Program-made: the position numbers and the translations under genes
The notes under the pieces: model-generated
Database searches by the model: none
Told to the model about the DNA's origin: nothing
What the model saw: only the letters and a program-made list of their open reading frames with translations
In this document: piece after piece, positions 18,395 to 25,960 of the stretch
Numbering within the stretch: position 1 is the stretch's first letter
Layout: each line of letters starts with the position of its first letter
Source: JAAYXE01 sp964391195
GTDB lineage: Bacteria > Chloroflexota > Anaerolineae > Anaerolineales > UBA4823
Direction of reading: 5' to 3'
Assembly: GCA_964391195.1 (NCBI GenBank)
Contig: CAYMLG010000024.1
Location: forward strand, 1-64,000
Length of the DNA: 64,000 nt

Positions 18395-19039
18395 CTAACT
18401 GACCAATCCCTCGCGTACGGCGTACACGGCGGCCTCGACCCGGTTGCTCGAGTTACACTTCTCGAGGATGCTCCGCAGGTGCTTCTTGATGGTGTTCTCG
18501 CTGAGGAACACCCTTTCGGCGATCTCGACGTTGGATAAGCCCTGGACCATCAGTTCCAGGATCTGCTGCTCTCGTTCGGTGAGCGGCTGGTGGCAGCCGG
18601 ACTGAGCCTGAGGCGGGCCGCTGCGGCCGAACTCCCTCAGCACCTTGGTCGCCATCAGGCCGGAGAGCGGCGCTTCACCGCGCATCATCCGCCGCAGCTC
18701 GTCGTGCAGCCGCTTCGAGGGTGTATCCTTCAGCACGTAGCCCCGGGCTCCGGCTTTGATCGAATTGAACAGATCATCTTCACATTCGGACATGGTCAGC
18801 ATGACCACGTGAGTATCGGGCAGATCGGCGTTGATCTGCCTGGTGGCAGTGATCCCGTCCATCACCGGCATGCAGATGTCCATCAGGATGATATCCGGTC
18901 TCAGTTCTTTAGCCATGTTCACCGCTTCCTGGCCGTTCATCGCTTCGCCTACGACCTCGCAGTCATCCCAGCGGTTGATGATGTTCCGCAGTCCTTCACG
19001 GAACAGCACGTGGTCGTCGGCGATCAGAATTGTGTTCAT
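18395..19039 (-). CDS. NarL/FixJ-type response regulator
   Basis: A 214-residue two-component regulator. The receiver domain (1-120) has the phospho-acceptor D54 in LMDICMPVMDG, acidic residues at DDHVLFREG, and a conserved Lys in YVLKDTPS. A LuxR-type helix-turn-helix occupies ~148-214 (LTEREQQILELM...LSENTIKKHL). It overlaps the histidine kinase gene at base 19039 (stop/start TAATG-type junction), so the pair forms one operon. The target is not known; the nearest regulated candidates are tatA downstream and the molybdoenzyme module at 21.3 kb. Confidence 0.95.
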   Translation of the reverse strand: MNTILIADDHVLFREGLRNIINRWDDCEVVGEAMNGQEAVNMAKELRPDIILMDICMPVMDGITATRQINADLPDTHVVMLTMSECEDDLFNSIKAGARGYVLKDTPSKRLHDELRRMMRGEAPLSGLMATKVLREFGRSGPPQAQSGCHQPLTEREQQILELMVQGLSNVEIAERVFLSENTIKKHLRSILEKCNSSNRVEAAVYAVREGLVS

Positions 19040-20268
19040 TACAGCATTCCTCCGCAGCCGGGGATGGTTACTTCCAGGGTGGTTCCATCTCCTTCCATCG
19101 TTTCGATCCGCACCTTTGCACCCACGCTGGTCGCCCGCTCGCGGATAATGCGCAGCCCCAGCCTCTCCTGTGGGATGTCCTCCGGCTTGAACCCCTTGCC
19201 GTCGTCCGTGACCGTCACCACCAGGCGGGCCTCCGTGTAGGAGATCCTGACGAGCACCGACCTGGCTTCGGCGTGCCGGCGGACATTCACCAGAGCCTCC
19301 TGGATGATCCGCACCAGTTGGGCTTCGGTTTGCGGGGGGAGGAATGCCATCTGTTCTTCGAGGTCGTCGCCGGCCACCAGTGCGGTCTTGATCCCCCAGG
19401 TCCGTTCGAACCGGGCCAGCATCCTGTTCAGGATGGGGACGATCCCCAGGCCCGGCTCGGTTTGCTCGCGTAAGCCGAGCATCTCTTCCCTCACATAGGA
19501 AGCGGTCCGTTGGACGAGCTCCTCCAGATTCCCCAGGACCTCATCCGTTTTTTCGAACTGCCGGTCATCGAGAGTGCAGCGCGCTTCTTCCAGGCCCCAG
19601 CGCATGGAACGGATCAGTTGGGCTATGTCATCGTGCAGTTCGCTGGACAGCCGGGTCCGCTCCTGGTGGATGGCCTGAGTCTGCAACAACTCCGCTTGCT
19701 GGACCTGCCACAGCATAGCGCCCAGCAGTTTGCCGATCAGCGCAAACCGCTCGTATTCAGCTTGCGTGGGCGGAGCCGCGCGCCAGCTCAGCAGGCTGAG
19801 CGAGCCGGGCACGATCTCGCCTGCGATCAGCGGTATCACCACCATCCACGTGGCGCCAAGTTCCTGTAAATACCGATAGGGGGGCACGATCACAGGATGT
19901 TTCTGTTTTTTGATCTCCGCAAAGTTGGGAGTGCTGCCGGAGATGCAGGTGTAGTGGTCGAGCATCTCCGGGGTCAGACCGGCATGGGCCATCAACCGGA
20001 AGTTGTCCCGCTCGGGTTCGTAAACCCGGGCTGTAACCGCCTGCACGCCGGTGATGTTCTGTACCACGCCTACCGCGCGCTCGAGGAGAGTCCCGAGCGC
20101 CAGGGGGCCGTCTTCCGGGCGGGCGATCGACAACAGCGCATCCAGGCTGTCCTGATCGTAAGAGATACATTCGCCAGGCCCGGTCATTGTTTCGTTATTG
20201 AATAAACACGTATGCAAGATTGAGTCACACATAGCAATAGGGATCGAGAAGACCCAGACCTGGACCAT
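19039..20268 (-). CDS. GAF-domain sensor histidine kinase (NarX/DegS-like, HisKA_3)
   Basis: About 360-409 residues depending on the start. The sensor part is a GAF domain (~40-190), with no transmembrane segment, so it is a soluble sensor. HisKA_3 phospho-acceptor: RLSSELHDDIAQ, with His212 counted from ATG 20268. The HATPase domain at the C-terminus has VTDDGKGF (N/G1 box) and GLRIIRERA. Start uncertain: ATG 20268, an internal ATG near 20231 or ATG 20187 are possible and none has a clear ribosome site. It is co-transcribed with the response regulator. The signal is unknown; one or more Cys in the GAF region (C near residue 100) could be redox relevant, but this is speculative. Confidence 0.92.
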   Translation of the reverse strand: MVQVWVFSIPIAMCDSILHTCLFNNETMTGPGECISYDQDSLDALLSIARPEDGPLALGTLLERAVGVVQNITGVQAVTARVYEPERDNFRLMAHAGLTPEMLDHYTCISGSTPNFAEIKKQKHPVIVPPYRYLQELGATWMVVIPLIAGEIVPGSLSLLSWRAAPPTQAEYERFALIGKLLGAMLWQVQQAELLQTQAIHQERTRLSSELHDDIAQLIRSMRWGLEEARCTLDDRQFEKTDEVLGNLEELVQRTASYVREEMLGLREQTEPGLGIVPILNRMLARFERTWGIKTALVAGDDLEEQMAFLPPQTEAQLVRIIQEALVNVRRHAEARSVLVRISYTEARLVVTVTDDGKGFKPEDIPQERLGLRIIRERATSVGAKVRIETMEGDGTTLEVTIPGCGGML

Positions 20269-20588
20269 TCCCAGGAGGATCCCGGACCGTTAGCTAGATT
20301 TGATACCGATAACGGACACCGTTTGATCCAGGGAAAATCTTACCCTAATTGTTGACAGTATCCAAGTGACATATTTCCTGAATTAAAGGTGCGAATCAGT
20401 CTTATTAGATAGGAAAGGTTTCGTAAGGGAGGCGATGAGACGGCCAGGCCCGGCGCCGGACGGATGTTCTCCGGCTTTGCCTGCCGCAGTCTCTCTGGCG
20501 GCAGCAGGCCGTGTCTGGCGGTGGGTGCTCCGGCCACCGCAGCAGCCACCGCGGCAGCCAGCCCAGGGCCGAAGCGGCTTAGGGCTGT
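20269..20588. other. Intergenic region between kinase and receiver-like gene
   Basis: About 320 bp. It contains AACGGACACCGTT (20315-20327), a short inverted repeat that could be a regulator site upstream of the kinase. The rest is GC-rich filler between two minus-strand genes. No gene was recognised. Confidence 0.35.
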
Positions 20589-20933
20589 TTAGATGGTGAG
20601 TTGGGTTTCGGGGCTGGTGTTGGTGATGGCGGCCAGGAGGTCGCCGGCTTTGGTCAGCGTCTTGTAGTGGGAATCGATTTGGCAGATTTCGTTGCAGAGG
20701 GGATTGACAACAATCAGGCGGGTTTGCTTCAAGGAGCAAGCAGCGCAGACCAACTGCTTGAATTCGGGGTTGGCGAGGCTTTCGTCGATCACGATCACTT
20801 CCGGGTGCAGCTCGCCGATCTGGGATAAGGCTTCTTGCGGGCCGAGGGCGATGGATCCGGGCTGGTCCGGTGCAATGGTCGCGGCGATGACTTCTGTAAA
20901 TAACGGATTCGCGCTCACGATCAGGATGGACAT
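20589..20933 (-). CDS. Stand-alone receiver-like protein
   Basis: A 114-residue protein starting MSILIVSANPLF at 20933 (AAGGAG nine bases upstream). The alternation of strands and helices and EVIVIDESL (Asp at ~51) match a response-regulator receiver fold, but the usual DD pair near the N-terminus is absent (SANP instead), so phosphorylation is doubtful. No output domain. It is divergent from the molybdoenzyme module and shares its upstream region, which suggests a regulatory or adaptor role. A longer frame to 21104 is rejected because it lacks a ribosome site. Confidence 0.7.
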   Translation of the reverse strand: MSILIVSANPLFTEVIAATIAPDQPGSIALGPQEALSQIGELHPEVIVIDESLANPEFKQLVCAACSLKQTRLIVVNPLCNEICQIDSHYKTLTKAGDLLAAITNTSPETQLTI

Positions 20934-21045
20934 CACGTCTCCTTTCGCACGTCCAAGATCTAGTGAGACAGATGATAACCTTTTGTTTATCGAAGAGCAA
21001 CCTTCAAGCGTACAGTATATGATCGCCGGCGGGGTAGTCCTCAAG

Positions 21046-21081
21046 CCCCGAACGGGTACCCAATTGGGTACCCGTTCGGGG
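21046..21081. promoter_or_regulatory. Perfect 36-bp palindrome, candidate operator
   Basis: An uninterrupted palindrome, ccccgaacgggtacccaa followed by its exact complement, lies in the divergent region between the receiver-like gene and the molybdoenzyme operon. One half-site, gaacgggtaccc, recurs at 18371-18382 just past the response regulator gene. A dimeric regulator site is a reasonable reading; a hairpin or dispersed repeat is the alternative. Confidence 0.5.
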
Positions 21082-21238
21082 CGAATAATAACTCTTTTTA
21101 TCACTCGAAATGGCCCAGGTAAGTGTAGCTAGCAGGGAATGAAAACAGTATATTATTCCTGATTTTCCCGTCGTGCAATCGAGAAAGAAGGATTATGAAA
21201 AGATTTTTCTCGTGATCCCGTCACTACCTGTAGGCCCA

Positions 21239-21322
21239 GGGCGTGAAGAGTTACGCCCGCCGGGAGCAAAGCTGTAGATTGTCCGCCCGCGAATGGACGG
21301 GCGACAGATCTAGGTAAAGGAG
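21239..21322 (+). promoter_or_regulatory. Structured 5' leader of the molybdoenzyme operon
   Basis: Two predicted hairpins stand directly before the ribosome site. The first is 21239-21258 (gggcgt...acgccc). The second is 21275-21312 (tagat-tgtccgcccg paired with cgggcg-aca-gatcta). The single-stranded word gggagcaaagc lies between them, and AAAGGAG (21316-21322) with ATG 21332 follows. The layout is suggestive of a cis-regulatory RNA, but no known riboswitch consensus was matched with confidence. Confidence 0.35.
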
Positions 21323-21331
21323 AAGGAAAAA

Positions 21332-24130
21332 ATGCAAGATAGTGAAAAAGGAAAGAAGGCGGGTAAAGTCTCACGGCGAGACTTTATCAAAAGCGCTGGT
21401 TTGCTGTTCAGCGGGATGGCGGCCGGAGCCGTTAGCGGCGCCGGAATCGCCTCCAGCCTGAGTCCTGAAACGGCCGGCGCAGCCGGTCCGGTCGCCGCCC
21501 AGGTGGTTGAGGTCGTCAAGGAAGTAGCCGTCGCAACAGAGGGTGTGCTCCCTTCTTACCTGGAGCCGGAAGAGACTAAGGTCTGCCAGATTCAGCATCT
21601 GATCGCCTTCGATGTGAAGAACGGGCGCATCGTGCGCGGACGCCGGGTGCACTACGACCATGACTACCCGGAACTGAAGCCGTGGACGATCACAGCCCGG
21701 GGTAAGACCTGGACGGCGCCTATGAAGTCGCCTGCGCCGGCTTACTACCTGTCACACCGGAAGCGCACAGAATCACCCAACCGCATCCTGTATCCGCTCA
21801 AGCGGGTTGACTGGGAGCCCGGTGGGGATCCGGATAAGATCAACGCTCAGAACCGCGGCGTCAGCAATTACGTGCGGATTAGCTGGGAAGAGGCGGCCTC
21901 CCTCATCGCCAGCGAAATGAAGCGCGTTGCCGATAAGTACGGCCCGGAAGCGCTGGCCCCTCTGTACGGCGGCGGCCACGATGAAGGCCACAATGTGACC
22001 GGCAGCCATGGCCTGCAAGGGACGTTCATGGACTGGTGGGCGATGGTTGAGTACGGCGCCCCCTGCACTTACCAGGAATCCCCGGCAACCAGCAGCTCGG
22101 GCGGCCAGATGGGTGGTCGCTACGTGCTCGGCACCGACTACGAGCCGATCGACGTGCTCAAGGATGTCGCCGAAAATACCGGCATGATCCTGATTTGGGG
22201 CGGCGATCCCGAGGCCAAGGGCTGGCGCTATACCTACGGCCAGACCCAGGGTATGTGGTATCGCTGGTTCGGCGAGCTGGGCATCAAGCGCGTGGCCATC
22301 ACCCCGAACCTGAACCTGGGCGCAAGCCTGTACGCTGACAAGTGGATCCCGGTGCTGCCGAAGACCGATGCCGCCATGATGCTGGCCATCGCCTATATCT
22401 GGCTCACCGAGAACACCTACGACCAGGCATACCTGGACACCCACACCGTTGGCTTTGACAAGTTCCGGGCTTATGTGATGGGCGAAGATGATGGCCAGCC
22501 TAAGACTCCGGAATGGGCTTCTCCGATTTGCGGCGTGCCCACCTGGACGATCAAAGCCCTGGCCCGCGCCTGGTACAAGACTCCCACTTCCATCGGCTAC
22601 GGCCGGTCGGGCGGTGGGGCCGTCGGCCGCACGATCTACGCCGACAACCCGCAGCGCATCCAGATCTACCTGCAGTGCATGCAGGGTCTGGGAGGCCCGG
22701 GCAAGCACCAACTGCACCAGTTGAATTCGGCCATCGGCGGGGCCGCTCAATCCCCGAACGTCGGTAGCGTCGACCCCGACTCCATCTGGTCTTCGATGAT
22801 GGCGGAAGAAGTCACTCTGCCGCCTAACAAGGAGCGCCAGGCTTTCCCGCGCGGTTATTTCGCTAAGGCCGTCCTTAACCCGCCGGTGGAGTTCTACCCG
22901 GTCGGCGACCAGTTCACCAAGTATGTCTACCCCCGGCCTGGAAAGTCCGAAGTGCACATGATCTGGGGCACCAGCGCCTCTTACACCGGCAGCCACCAGC
23001 ACGGTTTCGGCGTGCAGAAAGCCATGCAGAGCCCGAAGCTGGAGTGCATCGTTCACCAGACGATGTGGATGGAAGACGCCATGGTTTTCTCGGACATCAT
23101 CCTGCCGATCAGGACCGCGGCCGAAGCCCCCGATATCAACACCTCGAAAGATATCTTCAACAGCATCACCCTGCGCACCGAGCCTGTGGTGGAACCGGCC
23201 GGTGAAGCCAAGACCGACCTTGAGGCGATTCTCATGGTCGCCAAGGAGCTGGGTTGGTACGACAAGCTGACCGGCGGCAAGACCTACGAAGAACTGCTCC
23301 AGGACCGCTTGCGCGAAGGTTACGAGAAGTCGGGCATCAAAGATCTGGTCAGCTGGGAACAACTGCTGGCCAAGGGTTACTTCCCGCAGACACCGGATCC
23401 CAAATGGTACGACCGGGAGCCGACCTACAAAGCGTTCTACGATGATCCCGTGGCCAACCCCATCAAGACCCCGACCGGCCTGTTGGAGATCGAATCCACG
23501 CTGTTGGCTGAGAACTTCCCGGATGACAAGGAGAGACCGCCAGTGGCGCGCTACGTGATCGGTGGTCCGAAGTCGGAGGGATGGACTCACGACGAAGACC
23601 GGACCAGCGAACGGGCTAAGGATTACCCGCTGGTGATCGTCTCCGATACCTCGACCTGGAAGCACCACTCGATGTTCTCCGATGTGCCCTGGACCCGCGA
23701 GATCGAAAAGGTCGTCGGTTGGGATGGGTACGCCTACGCACCGGTGTGGATCAGCCCGAAGGATGCTGAGGAAAGAGGCATCAAGGACGGGGATATTGTC
23801 CGGGTGTTCAACGACCGGGGCAGTGTTCTCGGCGGCGCGGTAATCACGCAGAAGATCATCCCCGGCGCTCTGCGGTTCGAAAAGGCAGGCGGCGGACACC
23901 ATATCATCCCCGGGGAGCTCCACCGAGGCGGTAACCCCAACAGTATCAATCCGGAGTCCTCTTTCTCCCGCAACGTCTACGGTCTGGCCTGCACGCACTT
24001 CCTGGTGCAGATCGAGAAGGTGACCGGAGCGATGATGCAAGAGTGGCGAGAGAACTATCCTGAGGCATTCGCAAGAGATTACGACCCGGCTTACGGCCCG
24101 TTCTTCACCGGCTGGGTTGAAGGAGCCTAA
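21332..24130 (+). CDS. Tat-exported molybdopterin oxidoreductase, pyrogallol-transhydroxylase-like large subunit
   Basis: A 932-residue DMSO-reductase-family catalytic subunit binding bis-MGD. A Tat signal is clear (SRRDFIK, residues 14-20, then a hydrophobic segment and Ala-rich cleavage region). There is no N-terminal Cys cluster (only an isolated KVCQI), so it carries no [4Fe-4S]. It has the domain order of molybdopterin, molybdopterin dinucleotide-binding domains and C-terminal VRVFNDRGSVLGG. The lack of an FeS cluster, and a partner ferredoxin ending in a beta domain, resemble pyrogallol-phloroglucinol transhydroxylase. However, that enzyme is cytoplasmic, and here the active-site strip (ESPATSSSGGQMGG, ~249-262) does not show the Asp-Ser-Trp I recall for it. 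The substrate is therefore open. ATG 21332 follows AAAGGAG. First of three co-directional genes. Confidence 0.9.
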   Translation: MQDSEKGKKAGKVSRRDFIKSAGLLFSGMAAGAVSGAGIASSLSPETAGAAGPVAAQVVEVVKEVAVATEGVLPSYLEPEETKVCQIQHLIAFDVKNGRIVRGRRVHYDHDYPELKPWTITARGKTWTAPMKSPAPAYYLSHRKRTESPNRILYPLKRVDWEPGGDPDKINAQNRGVSNYVRISWEEAASLIASEMKRVADKYGPEALAPLYGGGHDEGHNVTGSHGLQGTFMDWWAMVEYGAPCTYQESPATSSSGGQMGGRYVLGTDYEPIDVLKDVAENTGMILIWGGDPEAKGWRYTYGQTQGMWYRWFGELGIKRVAITPNLNLGASLYADKWIPVLPKTDAAMMLAIAYIWLTENTYDQAYLDTHTVGFDKFRAYVMGEDDGQPKTPEWASPICGVPTWTIKALARAWYKTPTSIGYGRSGGGAVGRTIYADNPQRIQIYLQCMQGLGGPGKHQLHQLNSAIGGAAQSPNVGSVDPDSIWSSMMAEEVTLPPNKERQAFPRGYFAKAVLNPPVEFYPVGDQFTKYVYPRPGKSEVHMIWGTSASYTGSHQHGFGVQKAMQSPKLECIVHQTMWMEDAMVFSDIILPIRTAAEAPDINTSKDIFNSITLRTEPVVEPAGEAKTDLEAILMVAKELGWYDKLTGGKTYEELLQDRLREGYEKSGIKDLVSWEQLLAKGYFPQTPDPKWYDREPTYKAFYDDPVANPIKTPTGLLEIESTLLAENFPDDKERPPVARYVIGGPKSEGWTHDEDRTSERAKDYPLVIVSDTSTWKHHSMFSDVPWTREIEKVVGWDGYAYAPVWISPKDAEERGIKDGDIVRVFNDRGSVLGGAVITQKIIPGALRFEKAGGGHHIIPGELHRGGNPNSINPESSFSRNVYGLACTHFLVQIEKVTGAMMQEWRENYPEAFARDYDPAYGPFFTGWVEGA

Positions 24131-24132
24131 GA

Positions 24133-24945
24133 ATGAAAGTATTTGTTTTTGATGCTGCCAAGTGCAATGGCTGTCATGCCTGCCAGGTTGCTTGTAAAGA
24201 CGAGCACTGCGGCAATGACTGGATGCCCTATGCCAAGCCGCAACCGGAGACAGGGCACTTCTGGTACAAGATGAACGAGTATGTGCGCGGGACGCTTCCC
24301 AAAGTGAAGGTTGCTTACGTGCCGACGATGTGCATGCACTGCGACGAAGCGCCTTGCATCTCCGCCTGCGTGCACGGGGCGATCACCAAGCGGGAAGACG
24401 GGCTGGTGCTCGTCGAACCGGCTAAGTGCAACGGCTGCCAGCTTTGCGTGCCCGCCTGCCCATACAAGGCAATCACCTTCAATCGCGCTCTGCGCATCGC
24501 CCAGAAGTGCACCGGCTGCGCCCACCTGTTGGACCGGGGCTGGCCGATCAATGAGCCGCGCTGTGTGGATGCCTGCATCACCGGGGCGCTCGTCTTCGGT
24601 GAGGAGTCTGAGCTTGCGGACGTGATCGCTCAGGCCGAGGTGATCGAACCCAAGGACGGCGATCCGTTGAAGCCGCGGGTCTACTATCTGAACCTGCCCA
24701 AGCGCTTCATCGCCGGCACGGTTTACGATCCGAAGGCGGAAGAGGTGGTGATCGGCGCCACCGTCACCCTGGCCGGTGACAGCAGCGCCACGGCTACCAC
24801 GGATGAGTTCGGCGACTTCTGGTTCGAAGGCCTGGAGGTAGGCAACTACACGGTCAAGATCGAAGCCTCCGGCTTCCCGGCCAAAGAGATCGAAGCCATC
24901 TCCACGGTAGAAGACGTCAACCTGGGTGACATCGCACTCGCTTAG
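24133..24945 (+). CDS. Four-cluster ferredoxin subunit with C-terminal transthyretin-like domain
   Basis: A 270-residue electron-transfer subunit. Four Cys groups are visible: CNGCHACQVAC (~11-21), CMHCDEAPCISAC, CNGCQLCVPAC and CTGCAHLLD...CVDAC, consistent with up to four [4Fe-4S] clusters as in DmsB/NrfC-type subunits. From ~195 a beta domain begins (GTVYDPKAEEVVIGATV...TTDEFGDFWFEGLEVGNYTV), a CarboxypepD_reg/Cna-B-like fold. The same add-on is known in the small subunit of Pelobacter transhydroxylase. It starts 2 bp after the large-subunit stop. It has no signal of its own and would be co-exported with the Tat subunit. Confidence 0.93.
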   Translation: MKVFVFDAAKCNGCHACQVACKDEHCGNDWMPYAKPQPETGHFWYKMNEYVRGTLPKVKVAYVPTMCMHCDEAPCISACVHGAITKREDGLVLVEPAKCNGCQLCVPACPYKAITFNRALRIAQKCTGCAHLLDRGWPINEPRCVDACITGALVFGEESELADVIAQAEVIEPKDGDPLKPRVYYLNLPKRFIAGTVYDPKAEEVVIGATVTLAGDSSATATTDEFGDFWFEGLEVGNYTVKIEASGFPAKEIEAISTVEDVNLGDIALA

Positions 24946-25012
24946 GGTGCCGATCTGGTCAGGGGTGGGCGTTTGGCACGCTCCAGGCGCTCACCCCTGC
25001 TGAGAAAGGAAT

Positions 25013-25067
25013 AAGAGTATGAACAGTATTAGAGCCTGGATTTTCCGTGGCTTGACGTTAACCGGTC
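25013..25067 (+). repeat. Left copy of a 55-bp duplicated contig end
   Basis: Identical to 25168-25222 on the other side of a 100-N gap. It includes the start codon (25019) and first codons of the membrane subunit gene. This is best explained as an unmerged assembly overlap, not a real duplication, so no second gene is annotated. Confidence 0.9.
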
Positions 25068-25167
25068 NNNNNNNNNNNNNNNNNNNNNNNNNNNNNNNNN
25101 NNNNNNNNNNNNNNNNNNNNNNNNNNNNNNNNNNNNNNNNNNNNNNNNNNNNNNNNNNNNNNNNNNN
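25068..25167. other. Scaffold gap (100 N), likely artefactual
   Basis: A fixed-length run of N flanked by identical 55-bp sequences. The true sequence is probably continuous, with the flanks overlapping and no missing bases. Confidence 0.95.
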
Positions 25168-25173
25168 AAGAGT

Positions 25174-25788
25174 ATGAACAGTATTAGAGCCTGGATTTTC
25201 CGTGGCTTGACGTTAACCGGTCTCGGGATGCTATTCTATACCTGGTTCCAACCGTGGTGGGTGGCATATATCGAGACGCTGGATGAAAACGGCGCCACTA
25301 TCTTCCCCTATCAGATGGTCATCAGCGGCACCCTGCGCGATTACCCGCAGTGGATCGTCGGTTATGAAATGCCGGTCTGGTTCTGGCCCGCCATGTGGAT
25401 TTATCTGGCGACGATGGTCGGCTTGTTGATCTACAGCCTGTTCCTCACCAGCGAGGACAGGTTCTCTCTGGGCAAGATCGATCTGTCGCTGCCCCAGGTG
25501 TTGGTTGGGATCGCCGGCCTGCTGTTTGTGACCTTCGTGGTGGTGTTCCCGCTCGTGATCTCCCTCCGCGCGCCTCAGTTCCATGGCGTGCCGCTGCAAG
25601 GGAACGTGTTCATCAGTATGAACGAGCACACTGAGAGCTACGTGATCACCAGCCTGCAAAATGGATACTGGATCGGCTGCGTTACCGCCGGGCTCCTCAT
25701 GGCGTTGGGCCTGTTCCGCAAGCAGATCGTGGGTGATGAGGCGACCGAACAAGAGATGGTGGCCGAGCCTGGCTTCCACGCTTCCTAG
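25174..25788 (+). CDS. Four-helix membrane subunit of the molybdoenzyme module
   Basis: A 204-residue integral membrane protein with predicted helices at ~9-30, 67-91, 108-131 and 164-182. Two outer loops are rich in aromatic and acidic residues (WWVAYIETLDENG; PQWIVGYEMPVWFW). It is not recognisably NrfD/DmsC- or cytochrome-b-like: no evenly placed His pairs for heme are evident. It follows the ferredoxin gene by ~73 bp once the assembly overlap is collapsed, with GAAAGGAATAAGAGT upstream of the ATG. Likely role: membrane anchor or quinone interface for the exported enzyme. The family is unknown to me. Confidence 0.85.
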   Translation: MNSIRAWIFRGLTLTGLGMLFYTWFQPWWVAYIETLDENGATIFPYQMVISGTLRDYPQWIVGYEMPVWFWPAMWIYLATMVGLLIYSLFLTSEDRFSLGKIDLSLPQVLVGIAGLLFVTFVVVFPLVISLRAPQFHGVPLQGNVFISMNEHTESYVITSLQNGYWIGCVTAGLLMALGLFRKQIVGDEATEQEMVAEPGFHAS

Positions 25789-25820
25789 AAACCCACCGGT
25801 TTTCGCTCGAAGTACCATCC

Positions 25821-25847
25821 GGGGATAGGGTCACAGACCCTATCCCC
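25821..25847 (+). terminator. Hairpin after the molybdoenzyme operon
   Basis: ggggataggg-tcacaga-ccctatcccc forms a perfect 10-bp stem about 30 bp after the membrane-subunit stop. The following bases (gttctggtt) are only weakly T-rich. Confidence 0.6.
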
Positions 25848-25960
25848 GTTCTGGTTAAGGTAGAAAGTATGGCCTTTGGCTCTATCCTGGGGGAACTACA
25901 CAGGCAAGATGCGGGGGTATCTGTGGAGAGCATGCCCCTTCGCCCGCCCCGGTTACTCTT

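Noticed and set aside
21773..24040. 755-residue minus-strand frame opposite the molybdoenzyme
   Set aside because: Antisense shadow; no recognisable motif, while the plus strand has a Tat signal and family motifs.
25019..25067. Separate truncated copy of the membrane-subunit gene
   Set aside because: Identical to the gene start after the gap; explained by assembly overlap.
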